Shown piece after piece: positions 15,085-23,261 of a DNA stretch of 64,000 nt (the stretch's first letter is position 1; each line of letters begins with the position of its first letter). The notes under the pieces are model-generated. The model had not been told where the DNA came from. It made no database searches and worked only from the letters and a program-made list of their open reading frames with translations. This stretch comes from an uncultured Bacilli bacterium (GTDB lineage: Bacteria; Bacillota_I; Bacilli_A; ML615J-28; CAG-698): NCBI GenBank assembly GCA_934096585.1, contig CAKOMG010000007.1, forward strand, positions 1 through 64,000, read 5' to 3'. A program made the position numbers and the translations under genes.

Positions 15085-16610
15085 TTTAATCCTCTCCTTT
15101 GTTCGATTTTAACTGGTAAATTTTCATTAAATTGATTTTTTTGTAAGCACTCCACTAAAGCTCTTATTGATTCTTTGGATACATCAAACGTACAAATATA
15201 TGTAGAAACATCTTTTAGCATCAGTAAATCATAAGGAGACCTTAGAGCAACACATATTGTTTTATGTTTATCTAGCATGTTAAAGAGTTTAGTTTGATAG
15301 TCTCCTTCTTTAACATTATACGTTGCTAATAATATTTTATCATACTTTTGTGTTTTTTGCACTATTTTTTCAAAATCTTTTTCATTTTCTTCACAATATA
15401 TAATTTCATCGCATTTTAAGTGAGTTCCAATTGACTCATAATTATTATTGACATTATCAACTAATGTAGCCAAGTTAATTTTTGGGAAAAGTGATATCAC
15501 TTTATCTTTATTAATTGGAAGTAAATTATTATCTTTATATAATGTTATACTATTTATTGTAAGTTCATGTGACAATGCTTTTCCTAAATTAAAATCATGA
15601 TCAAAATCTACTTCTTTTAAAGTATTACTAGCATACTTTTCTTTTAGTTTTAAAATTTTATTGACAGACGCTTCTATTCTTTCTTCTTTTATTTTTCCTT
15701 TTTTTACCAAATCAATAAATGCATTATATATTTCTTTTTGTTCTTCAATATCTGCCCTTCCACAAAACATTATTATATCATTACCCGCATTAATAGCTTT
15801 TTCAACTATTTCTTCTTTTGAATAATGACCCCATATAGCGGACATGGTTAATGAATCAGTTATAACTAATCCTTTGAACCCTAACTCATTAATTAATAAA
15901 TCGTTAATTACTTTTGTAGACAAAGTAGAAGGATATTCATTATCAATTTGTTCATACAAAATATGAGAAACCATTATTCCATCTACACCTTTATCAATAA
16001 CGTATTTAAATGGAACAAGTTCAGTATTATGAATACTATTGAAGCTATCTTTAACAACTGGAAGTCCAACATGACTATCAACATTTGTATTGCCATGTCC
16101 GGGGAAATGTTTCGGTGTTGGTAGCACTAAAGCATCTTGCATTGCTTTACATGCAATGTATCCTTTTTCTTTTACAATGTCTTTATCATCACTGTAACTT
16201 CTCGAATTTATAACTGGGTTATATGGATTATTATTGATGTCCAATGATGGCATGAAATTGAGATTATAGCCTAGTTTTTTAAGTTCTACTGCAGTTTTAT
16301 AATAGATTTGGTAAATCATATCATTGCTACTATTAGTCAAAGCCATGGCTCCTGGTAGATACGTAATTTCGTTTTGAACTCTTCTAACCATACCTCCTTC
16401 TTGATCGATACCGATAAATGGAGGGATAGATGAATGCTTAACTATTTCCTTATTTAAGGCATAAACTTGTCTAATGTTTTCAACGTTTCTAGCAAAATGG
16501 ATTATTGTTCCTATTTTCATGTCTTCTATTAACGTTTTTAGCTGAGAATTGTACGTTGTGCCCTGAAAAGCAAAGCATAACATTTGTCCTATTTTTTCTT
16601 CTAGTGTCAT
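15081..16610 (-). CDS. nagZ: GH3 beta-N-acetylglucosaminidase, NagZ-like (second copy)
   Basis: A 509-residue cytoplasmic GH3 enzyme removing GlcNAc from the non-reducing end. Residues about 1-335 form the barrel with GIDQEGGMVRR, KHFPGHGNTNVDSH containing the NagZ-type Asp178-Ser-His180 dyad, and nucleophile Asp252 in VITDSLTM. A second domain of about 170 residues follows, as in the first part of the fusion protein at 6000-9533, to which it is clearly paralogous. I chose the ATG at 16610 over an upstream GTG at 16640 because AAGGAT lies 8 bases before it and because the protein then starts MTLEEKIGQ like its paralog. It forms a unit with nagB (4-base overlap) and the GNAT gene. Confidence 0.9.
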   Translation of the reverse strand: MTLEEKIGQMLCFAFQGTTYNSQLKTLIEDMKIGTIIHFARNVENIRQVYALNKEIVKHSSIPPFIGIDQEGGMVRRVQNEITYLPGAMALTNSSNDMIYQIYYKTAVELKKLGYNLNFMPSLDINNNPYNPVINSRSYSDDKDIVKEKGYIACKAMQDALVLPTPKHFPGHGNTNVDSHVGLPVVKDSFNSIHNTELVPFKYVIDKGVDGIMVSHILYEQIDNEYPSTLSTKVINDLLINELGFKGLVITDSLTMSAIWGHYSKEEIVEKAINAGNDIIMFCGRADIEEQKEIYNAFIDLVKKGKIKEERIEASVNKILKLKEKYASNTLKEVDFDHDFNLGKALSHELTINSITLYKDNNLLPINKDKVISLFPKINLATLVDNVNNNYESIGTHLKCDEIIYCEENEKDFEKIVQKTQKYDKILLATYNVKEGDYQTKLFNMLDKHKTICVALRSPYDLLMLKDVSTYICTFDVSKESIRALVECLQKNQFNENLPVKIEQRRGLK

Positions 16611-16630
16611 TTTATTTATCCTTTTTGTAT

Positions 16631-16639
16631 ATTGTATCA
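16631..16639 (-). promoter_or_regulatory. extended -10 promoter for nagZ-nagB-GNAT
   Basis: Minus-strand TGATACAAT matches the extended -10 form TGnTATAAT with one mismatch. It lies between the terminator at 16671-16704 and the chosen ATG at 16610, giving a very short leader. No good -35 box is visible, so this is tentative. Confidence 0.4.
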
Positions 16640-16670
16640 CAATTATTAGTTTTTTAAAAGTAAAATAATA

Positions 16671-16704
16671 AAAACCATAATGATGTTAATATCAATATGG
16701 TTTT
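16671..16704 (-). terminator. intrinsic terminator closing the 16-kb importer operon
   Basis: Outer stem AAAACCAT / ATGGTTTT with an inner TGAT / ATCA stem around GTTAAT; the minus strand continues with TATTATTTTA. It lies 8 bases after the last permease stop. Confidence 0.7.
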
Positions 16705-16711
16705 TATATAT

Positions 16712-18019
16712 CTACATACCTGTAATACCAGTACGTTCAATTGATTCAACAAATAAGTTTTGCGCAAATAAGTAGCCAATAATGATAGGTAACATCATCA
16801 ATAAGGCAGCAGTATTTAAAATAAGTCCATAGAATTGTGAGTTACTTGCAATACTTTCACCTAAATCGGCAATCAATTGAGGGAAACTTGTTGGTATGAT
16901 TGAGTTAAATGTTTCAGCACTTGAAGCAAGAGCTGTAGTAAGTAGTGGCATAGCATTAGCATCATGGAATTTATAAAGTGATGCCCAGTAATAATCATTA
17001 TATTGCCATACAAATGAGAAAATAGATACTGTAACAATTGCACCACGGGCATTTGGAAGCATTACACTCCAGAATGTTCTAATAACGCCGGCACCATCTA
17101 TTTCTGCTGATTCTTCTAGTTCAATTGGAATACCACGGAAGAATTGTCTAAATAAATATACAAAGATTGCTGATCTAAGTCCCATACCAAAGGCAGACAT
17201 TATATATATAGCCATTGTATTACCAATCAATTTAATACCAAAGAATGGATATTTATAAAAGAATAGCATTCTTGCTGTTTGAAGTGATTCTGATGGAACA
17301 ATTAATGTAAGTAATATTAAGAAAAATATTACGTTGTTTCCTTTAAATTTTAATCTAGCAAATGAGTAACCAGCTACAGCAGTAGCTACTACTTGTAATA
17401 CTGTTGTAATAGTAGATAAAATTATTGTATTTGCGAAAGTTGATATATTATACAAGAATGGAATATTAGCCAAACTATTATCTTTCGTTAATGTCAAATA
17501 TTTAAATGCTATTTCAATATTTAATACACTCCAATTTTCAGGAATCCAAACAACTTGTTGGTTAGAAATATCACCAGGATATCTAAAAGCATATGATAAC
17601 TTTTCAAATATTGGTGTTAAAATTACGAAACATAATCCAATTAAAATAAATGTTCTAAATATTACCGCAAACAATGTAATCGTATTTTTTGATCTTATCA
17701 TTCGCTTTGTTGGGTCTTGCCAACTTAAAACAAATTCATGATATCTTCTATTTAAATCTTGTTTAACAGTTTCGTTTTCTAGTTCTTCTAAGCGCTTTTT
17801 CTTTTGTTCTTCATAGTTTTCTTCAATTACAAATCCTTCTTCATTAATTAAACGTTGAAGAGCACGTTCAGCACCAAGTTTTGTACGCATTGTATCTAAT
17901 TCTTGTTTTCTTTTTTCTTCAGCTTCCGCAATTTTAGATTGTTCAAGCAATGTTAATTCATCGTGAGTAGATTGTTCATTTACAACTACTTCTTTTTCAT
18001 TATTATCATTATTCATCAT
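16712..18019 (-). CDS. CUT1 sugar ABC permease (MalG type) with cytoplasmic N-terminal extension
   Basis: A 435-residue inner-membrane permease subunit. About 110 residues of charged, coiled-coil-like sequence (EEQKKKRLEELENETV) come before the first membrane span, which is long for a MalG-type protein of usual length near 280. Six membrane segments follow, then the cytoplasmic EAA loop 'ELEESAEIDGAGV...LP' that docks the ATPase. I chose the ATG at 18019 (an adjacent ATG at 18016 is equally possible) because AAGGTGGTG lies just upstream; the longer frame beginning at 18052 has no ribosome binding site. The start overlaps the end of the partner permease gene by 11 bases. It is the last gene of the operon. 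The ATPase is not encoded in the window. Confidence 0.88.
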   Translation of the reverse strand: MMNNDNNEKEVVVNEQSTHDELTLLEQSKIAEAEEKRKQELDTMRTKLGAERALQRLINEEGFVIEENYEEQKKKRLEELENETVKQDLNRRYHEFVLSWQDPTKRMIRSKNTITLFAVIFRTFILIGLCFVILTPIFEKLSYAFRYPGDISNQQVVWIPENWSVLNIEIAFKYLTLTKDNSLANIPFLYNISTFANTIILSTITTVLQVVATAVAGYSFARLKFKGNNVIFFLILLTLIVPSESLQTARMLFFYKYPFFGIKLIGNTMAIYIMSAFGMGLRSAIFVYLFRQFFRGIPIELEESAEIDGAGVIRTFWSVMLPNARGAIVTVSIFSFVWQYNDYYWASLYKFHDANAMPLLTTALASSAETFNSIIPTSFPQLIADLGESIASNSQFYGLILNTAALLMMLPIIIGYLFAQNLFVESIERTGITGM

Positions 18020-19145
18020 AATAGAACACCACCTTCGATAAAATTCCCACAATAATTCCCATTATCAACACAACAATTAAAGTAAATATCATTGACATGG
18101 CAGCATTAATACCAAAGTCTGTCAATTGTAATGTACCATCTGGAAGTAGTAAACCAATACCATATTCAGCTAAGTTTGCACTTTCCTTTGTTGTTGAACT
18201 GTAAATATCTAAAATCTTTAAAACCGGCGAGCGCAAGAACGAATCAACTACTGTATATACAGCAGCAGCTAGCAACATTGGTGAAACCATTGGGAATGTG
18301 ATTTTCCAGAACATTTCATACTGTGTTGCTCCTTCCATTTTTGCAGCTTCATACAAGTGTCTTGGAACAGATTGTATAGCAGATAAGAAGATTAAAATTT
18401 GAATACCAGAATATGAAATAATATCATAAATTTTCGTTGAAGCATTACCTAAAAACGTAACAATTTTTGCGGGCATTTTAGCCTCGAGCATAAAATCCTT
18501 AAAGCTGAACATTTGTTCAAATAAATCTTTGGTTGCTCCATTAGTCGTATTAGCCAAAGTAGCATATGCAGCTGTAGCCGTGTCAATAGCTTGAGAGTTA
18601 AAGATTACTGGTATAAAGAATATAGCTCTAACAACTGCTCTTCCTTTGAATTTTGAATTTAAAACTACAGCCATAATCATACTGAATATTAGAATAATTG
18701 GAATGTCAGTAACCATATCGATTACTCCTTCAACTATCCATTCACCAAATGACATGTATGTATAATCAGCATTTCTTGCTTGTGCAATCTTAAAAGCATA
18801 GATATAGTTATCAAATCCAACAAATTCTAAGTCTCTTAAGCCATCTCCATTTTCAACATATGAGAAACTATAAATAATTGTAAAGATAAAAGGTAATAAG
18901 AAGAAATAAACAAATCCAATAACAATTGGAACAAGGAATATCATACCCCATATTTTCTTTCTTGTTTGATTCTTTAATCTACCCGCAATTAAATTAGGTA
19001 CGTATCCTAATCCATATTTAATCTTTTTGACTGCTGTTGTATCATTTAGCCAACGGAAAAATGTAACTATTTTTCTTCCTAAGAAGCGGAAAAAGTTTCC
19101 GATTGCACTAAATATTTTATTAAAAAATTCTTTAATTTTCTTCAT
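18009..19145 (-). CDS. CUT1 sugar ABC permease (MalF type)
   Basis: A 378-residue permease, partner of the gene that follows. The first 65 residues are basic and amphipathic (FFNKIFSAIGNFFRFLGRK) and should lie along the inner face of the membrane. The first span begins near residue 68, and the EAA loop reads LYEAAKMEGATQYEMFWKI followed by TFP. Hydrophobic segments near 150-170, 178-200, 245-265, 290-310 and 350-375 complete the fold. SD sequence GGAGG lies just before the ATG; the DUF5696 gene ends 14 bases upstream. Together with the second permease pair at 25103-27048 it makes two CUT1 channels in one operon. Confidence 0.88.
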   Translation of the reverse strand: MKKIKEFFNKIFSAIGNFFRFLGRKIVTFFRWLNDTTAVKKIKYGLGYVPNLIAGRLKNQTRKKIWGMIFLVPIVIGFVYFFLLPFIFTIIYSFSYVENGDGLRDLEFVGFDNYIYAFKIAQARNADYTYMSFGEWIVEGVIDMVTDIPIILIFSMIMAVVLNSKFKGRAVVRAIFFIPVIFNSQAIDTATAAYATLANTTNGATKDLFEQMFSFKDFMLEAKMPAKIVTFLGNASTKIYDIISYSGIQILIFLSAIQSVPRHLYEAAKMEGATQYEMFWKITFPMVSPMLLAAAVYTVVDSFLRSPVLKILDIYSSTTKESANLAEYGIGLLLPDGTLQLTDFGINAAMSMIFTLIVVLIMGIIVGILSKVVFYYDE

Positions 19146-19159
19146 CTTTTTCCTCCTTC

Positions 19160-22100
19160 CTAAGCTTCCTTAATATAACTATAAGCAGCTATTTGTTGAC
19201 CATTATATGTTTTTGTAGTTCCCGCAATATTAACAATTAAAACAATTTTTGTACCATTTGTTTTATGTGTATAAGTTACTTTTGCTAAGTTAGTTTCTAA
19301 AAATTCATGGTTTGTTAATATGCATTCTTGAATACCTAATTTATTCATTTCAGTTGTGAATGAAATAATTGTATCTCTCCAGTTCTTGTAGTAAGCTTGG
19401 TAGTATTGTGTATAATCTGTTTCAAGTAGTACAGCTGGATCTTCGGCAGTTAATAAGTAACTGAAGTTAGATCCACTTTCAAGAGCTTTTGCAAAATACC
19501 ATTTTGAAGGCCTACTTGTTTGTCCATTAATTTGTTCAGTTGTGTAATCAAATAGTCCACTAACTACTAATTGATAGAATGGAATTGAATAATCATATAC
19601 TGTATACATTTTTGAATTTACAGGCACATTAATGGCTGTATCAATATATTTAAATGCATAATCGTATGGGGCACTTAATTTAATGTTTCCATTTTCCTTA
19701 AATGCATCTAATGATTCCATTTGATACTTAATAGCTTCTGCACCATATATTTGCTTATTCTTACGATAATTTCCAGCATATTGATTGCCTAAATCAGACA
19801 AATAGAATCCACTATAATCTTTTGTTGAAGCATTCTTTGAAACATTTAATTTATTATATTGCTTTAACAATTTTTCTGTAATATCTTTATAATATTGTGG
19901 AGCAATAGTATAAGTCTTACTTAACTTTTTATCTTTACGACCTGTTGCTAAGTCATATGTATAATGAACTGCTTCTTCATTACCTACACCACGTGTTGAA
20001 TATCTTGAAGATCCAATTAAATAATCATATCCTTTTGTTGAAGTAACCATTAGTTCTGGATAAAATGGGATTTGCTTTTCAACACAATACTCATAAAATT
20101 TACGCATTGAAGCAGTTTTTCCAAGTACTCCAGCAACCTTTAAACTTCCACCTACTTCATATTCAAGATATTCGTTTGTCCATCCTGTATATGATGCATT
20201 AATTCCAGTAACATTGTTTTCTTGTAAATCATCAATGATTTCCATTGCTTGATCAAATGTTGTTAATGTATCAGGAGTTTTATATTTAACACCTAAGAAT
20301 AATGCATATTTTTCATAAGTTCCAAGGAATGTTAAATCAGTAACTGTTTGATTTGTATTGTCTTTAAATTCTAAATTATCACGTTTGATTAAATAATCTT
20401 GATATAATTTAGCAATAGTTGAATAATCAGTTTGATCTTCTGATAAAATTACATATTTAACAGCTATATCGCTAGGTGATAAAATTTTATCATATTTAGG
20501 GAAAGATCTACTATCAGATACTGTTCCTGTTTTAACACTTTCACTACTTCTTAAAGATGCAGAGAAATATGCTAAATTTCTATTTCCAACTGTACTTGCA
20601 GTTAAAGACAATTGGCCGCCTCCTTTTTCAATAATTCCAAGGATACCACCTTTTTGTCCTGAAGTTGTATTTACAAATGCAAACATACCTAACATTAAGT
20701 TTGCAGCTTCTTCTGAATTTGTTCCTTTTACGTATGCTTGATCTGAACCATAATATGGGGCAGCAACTGTATTATTTTTACCATTATTGAAATTAATAAC
20801 TGCTCCACTACCATCTGGAACTATTATATATCCATCGTAACTAGAATCAAGTACTGTCATATTATTTAATATTTGAACACCTGTTATATAGAATGGAACA
20901 TTAAATTTTTCATAGTCTGGATCATCTTTTTTGATTGTTGATGAATCAACTAAAGAATTTTTAGGGATTGTAACATTTAATCCTGTATCAGTTAATTCAA
21001 AGTCTAGCGCAATCTTGAATAAAGGTAAACCAGCTGTTGTAGTTCCAAACATTAAATTATCTTTAGCAACTTGTTCAGTTGTATAAAATGCTCTTGTAAC
21101 ATTTCCTTTTTCATCATAAATATAATTGCCTTCTTCATCTCTAGCAACATATCCACCAGAAATAAGTGGTACATATTCACCATTTTCATCAACTTTATAA
21201 ATTGGATAACTATCTTCTCCAGGTAAAACACTAGTATAAGATAATTCTGTTTCATAAAGTAATGCATACATTCTATTAGCATTTCCTACTTGAACATTAC
21301 TTTGTCTAAATGCATTATAATATTGTTCATTACCACTATCATCGGTATATTTACCAGGATTATTACGTGTATAATTTTGTTGGAAAATATTATTATAATG
21401 TGTACTTAGCATAAATGGATTATTTGTCAATGGAGAATCGCTATTATTGAAGTATTTACGATATGCTTCTGTTCCATAAGTAAGTAATCTTAATTCTGGA
21501 TCTTTAATTATAAATCTCCATGATGGGTTACCATCAGCGTCAGGATTTTTATATGACTTATCTAATTCTTCAATATCTTCTTCTGAATAAATTGGATAAT
21601 AATCTTCCCATTCTTCTTCATTTGTAATTCCATTTTCCGCATTAATTTCTCTATTTAATTCTTTAAACGCTACATTGATTAGATAATCTCTAGCTTTTTG
21701 AGAATATACAGTAATTTGATTTGCTATTGTTGGAACAACTATTGTTTGCTTAACACCATCAATTTCAACTGTTCTTCTGTTAGCAGCACCTGTTTGATAA
21801 GATATAATTACATTACCTCTGAATCTGTCTTCAAATGTATTAGCAAGAGATCCAACTTGTGATAAGTATTCGTCTTGATATTTTTGTAATGCTTCATTAT
21901 AACTATCATCATCACTATACAAACAGCGTGATGGTTCATAAACTGTTGTATAGATTCTCTTTGGAAAATATGCTGAAATAGATCCAAAGTTACCAATTGT
22001 ATAATATACTTGTACAGCATCTCTTCCATCTTTTTCTTTTGTCAAATATTTAATTTCATAATGTCTTTCATCTGAATTTGTCAATTCGTTTTTAAATTTA

Positions 22101-22552
22101 ACAGAGTTTTCATATGCATTATATATACCTGAATAAATATTTGTAATTGAACTACTTGAGAATGACAAACTAAAGTTTGATGTTTTTTCATTTTCACTAT
22201 CTGGATTTGCAGTTTGATATACTTTAGCATAACTTGAAGCTAAGTTTTTATCTTCTCCGGCCTTTAATGAATCTTTTAAAGCTACTGTTAAAATAGTAGT
22301 TTTTTCATCCATAAATAATACATATTTATCATTTTCAGAAACTTTTTTACATCTATTGATTTTACTTTCATCTATTGTATTAAAATCAGTAAAACCATCA
22401 GTAGAAAAATCCATATTATCAAGTTCAATTGTATGAGCTGACAATGTATAACCAAAATATGAAATTGTGAATGCTCCAATAACGATTACTAAAATAGCAA
22501 TTACTAATGTTCTAATTCTTAAAACTTTTTTCCAAAATTTTCTTGCTTTCAT
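19160..22552 (-). CDS. membrane-anchored extracytoplasmic DUF5696 protein
   Basis: A 1130-residue protein with a basic N-terminus, one membrane span (about 13-35, LVIAILVIVIGAF) and the rest outside. The body matches my recollection of the DUF5696 family, which accompanies CUT1 importers in Paenibacillus-like and clostridial genomes and has no assigned activity. Visible segments include a beta-rich N-terminal half, a Gly-rich stretch 'IVPDGSGAVINFNNGKNN', and a C-terminal half with TIM-barrel-like spacing ('TGINASYTGWTNEYLEYE', 'FYPELMVTSTKG', 'GFYLSDLGNQYAGN'). This could be a glycoside-hydrolase-like fold, but I cannot name catalytic residues. It is packed between the YIP1 gene (4 bases) and the MalF-type permease (14 bases), arguing for a part in the same uptake complex. 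Confidence 0.75.
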   Translation of the reverse strand: MKARKFWKKVLRIRTLVIAILVIVIGAFTISYFGYTLSAHTIELDNMDFSTDGFTDFNTIDESKINRCKKVSENDKYVLFMDEKTTILTVALKDSLKAGEDKNLASSYAKVYQTANPDSENEKTSNFSLSFSSSSITNIYSGIYNAYENSVKFKNELTNSDERHYEIKYLTKEKDGRDAVQVYYTIGNFGSISAYFPKRIYTTVYEPSRCLYSDDDSYNEALQKYQDEYLSQVGSLANTFEDRFRGNVIISYQTGAANRRTVEIDGVKQTIVVPTIANQITVYSQKARDYLINVAFKELNREINAENGITNEEEWEDYYPIYSEEDIEELDKSYKNPDADGNPSWRFIIKDPELRLLTYGTEAYRKYFNNSDSPLTNNPFMLSTHYNNIFQQNYTRNNPGKYTDDSGNEQYYNAFRQSNVQVGNANRMYALLYETELSYTSVLPGEDSYPIYKVDENGEYVPLISGGYVARDEEGNYIYDEKGNVTRAFYTTEQVAKDNLMFGTTTAGLPLFKIALDFELTDTGLNVTIPKNSLVDSSTIKKDDPDYEKFNVPFYITGVQILNNMTVLDSSYDGYIIVPDGSGAVINFNNGKNNTVAAPYYGSDQAYVKGTNSEEAANLMLGMFAFVNTTSGQKGGILGIIEKGGGQLSLTASTVGNRNLAYFSASLRSSESVKTGTVSDSRSFPKYDKILSPSDIAVKYVILSEDQTDYSTIAKLYQDYLIKRDNLEFKDNTNQTVTDLTFLGTYEKYALFLGVKYKTPDTLTTFDQAMEIIDDLQENNVTGINASYTGWTNEYLEYEVGGSLKVAGVLGKTASMRKFYEYCVEKQIPFYPELMVTSTKGYDYLIGSSRYSTRGVGNEEAVHYTYDLATGRKDKKLSKTYTIAPQYYKDITEKLLKQYNKLNVSKNASTKDYSGFYLSDLGNQYAGNYRKNKQIYGAEAIKYQMESLDAFKENGNIKLSAPYDYAFKYIDTAINVPVNSKMYTVYDYSIPFYQLVVSGLFDYTTEQINGQTSRPSKWYFAKALESGSNFSYLLTAEDPAVLLETDYTQYYQAYYKNWRDTIISFTTEMNKLGIQECILTNHEFLETNLAKVTYTHKTNGTKIVLIVNIAGTTKTYNGQQIAAYSYIKEA

Positions 22553-22556
22553 ACTA

Positions 22557-23261
22557 TCACCATAATAATTCCCTTATCGTTATTTCTCTATAGATTGTAT
22601 AAATGAATCCATACATTCTTTGGAATAGATCAAAGAATAATAAACAAGCAAATAAAATAATGAATGCTGCAATAGCTGTAAACAATATTGTTAATAAGCA
22701 TTGTCCTAAACCATATTCATGAATACTTATTATACCAAAGAAAAACATATATATAGTTAAAGCAATTCCTAATCCTACGATTAGATAATAAATTGCCATT
22801 TCATCTTTTGATAAAATATTACTAAAAATCATTCCTAATAATGATGACCAAATCATTGGATATAAGCAATAACAAATCATCATAAAAATTTCTTTCATAT
22901 TACCTTTTCCGTCAAACAATGTTGTAACTGACCAGTTCGCAACTGTAAGAACTAATACTGCCCCAACAATATATGCTATTTGTGAAATTGAGTTTAAATC
23001 TTTAATATTATTTGTATTAACTATAAATCCATTGTATTGAAACTTTAAAATATTTAGAAAAATCATTAATATCATAAAGAACAATGCAACACTTATTTTG
23101 CCGCGTTTATATCTTTTGAATTCTTCATACCCTTTTAAAGGATGGGCTAGGATATAAGCAGGAAACTTTAAACAATCATTCAATAAGAATTTTCCGAATT
23201 GTTTAAGCTTTTGGCCTATAACTTTTAAAACACGATTTTCTTTTTTAACTGATGTTTCCAT
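22557..23261 (-). CDS. YIP1-family membrane protein
   Basis: A 234-residue protein with five hydrophobic segments (about 55-73, 92-112, 120-142, 150-175, 182-212) and the Yip1-type opening 'FPAYILAHPLKGYEEFKRYKRGK' in shortened form near residue 32. Yip1-domain proteins in bacteria are of unknown function. The ATG overlaps the stop of the beta-propeller gene by one base (TAATG) and the DUF5696 gene starts 4 bases after it, so the three are translationally linked. I infer a structural or assembly role in the importer complex. Confidence 0.7.
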   Translation of the reverse strand: METSVKKENRVLKVIGQKLKQFGKFLLNDCLKFPAYILAHPLKGYEEFKRYKRGKISVALFFMILMIFLNILKFQYNGFIVNTNNIKDLNSISQIAYIVGAVLVLTVANWSVTTLFDGKGNMKEIFMMICYCLYPMIWSSLLGMIFSNILSKDEMAIYYLIVGLGIALTIYMFFFGIISIHEYGLGQCLLTILFTAIAAFIILFACLLFFDLFQRMYGFIYTIYREITIRELLW

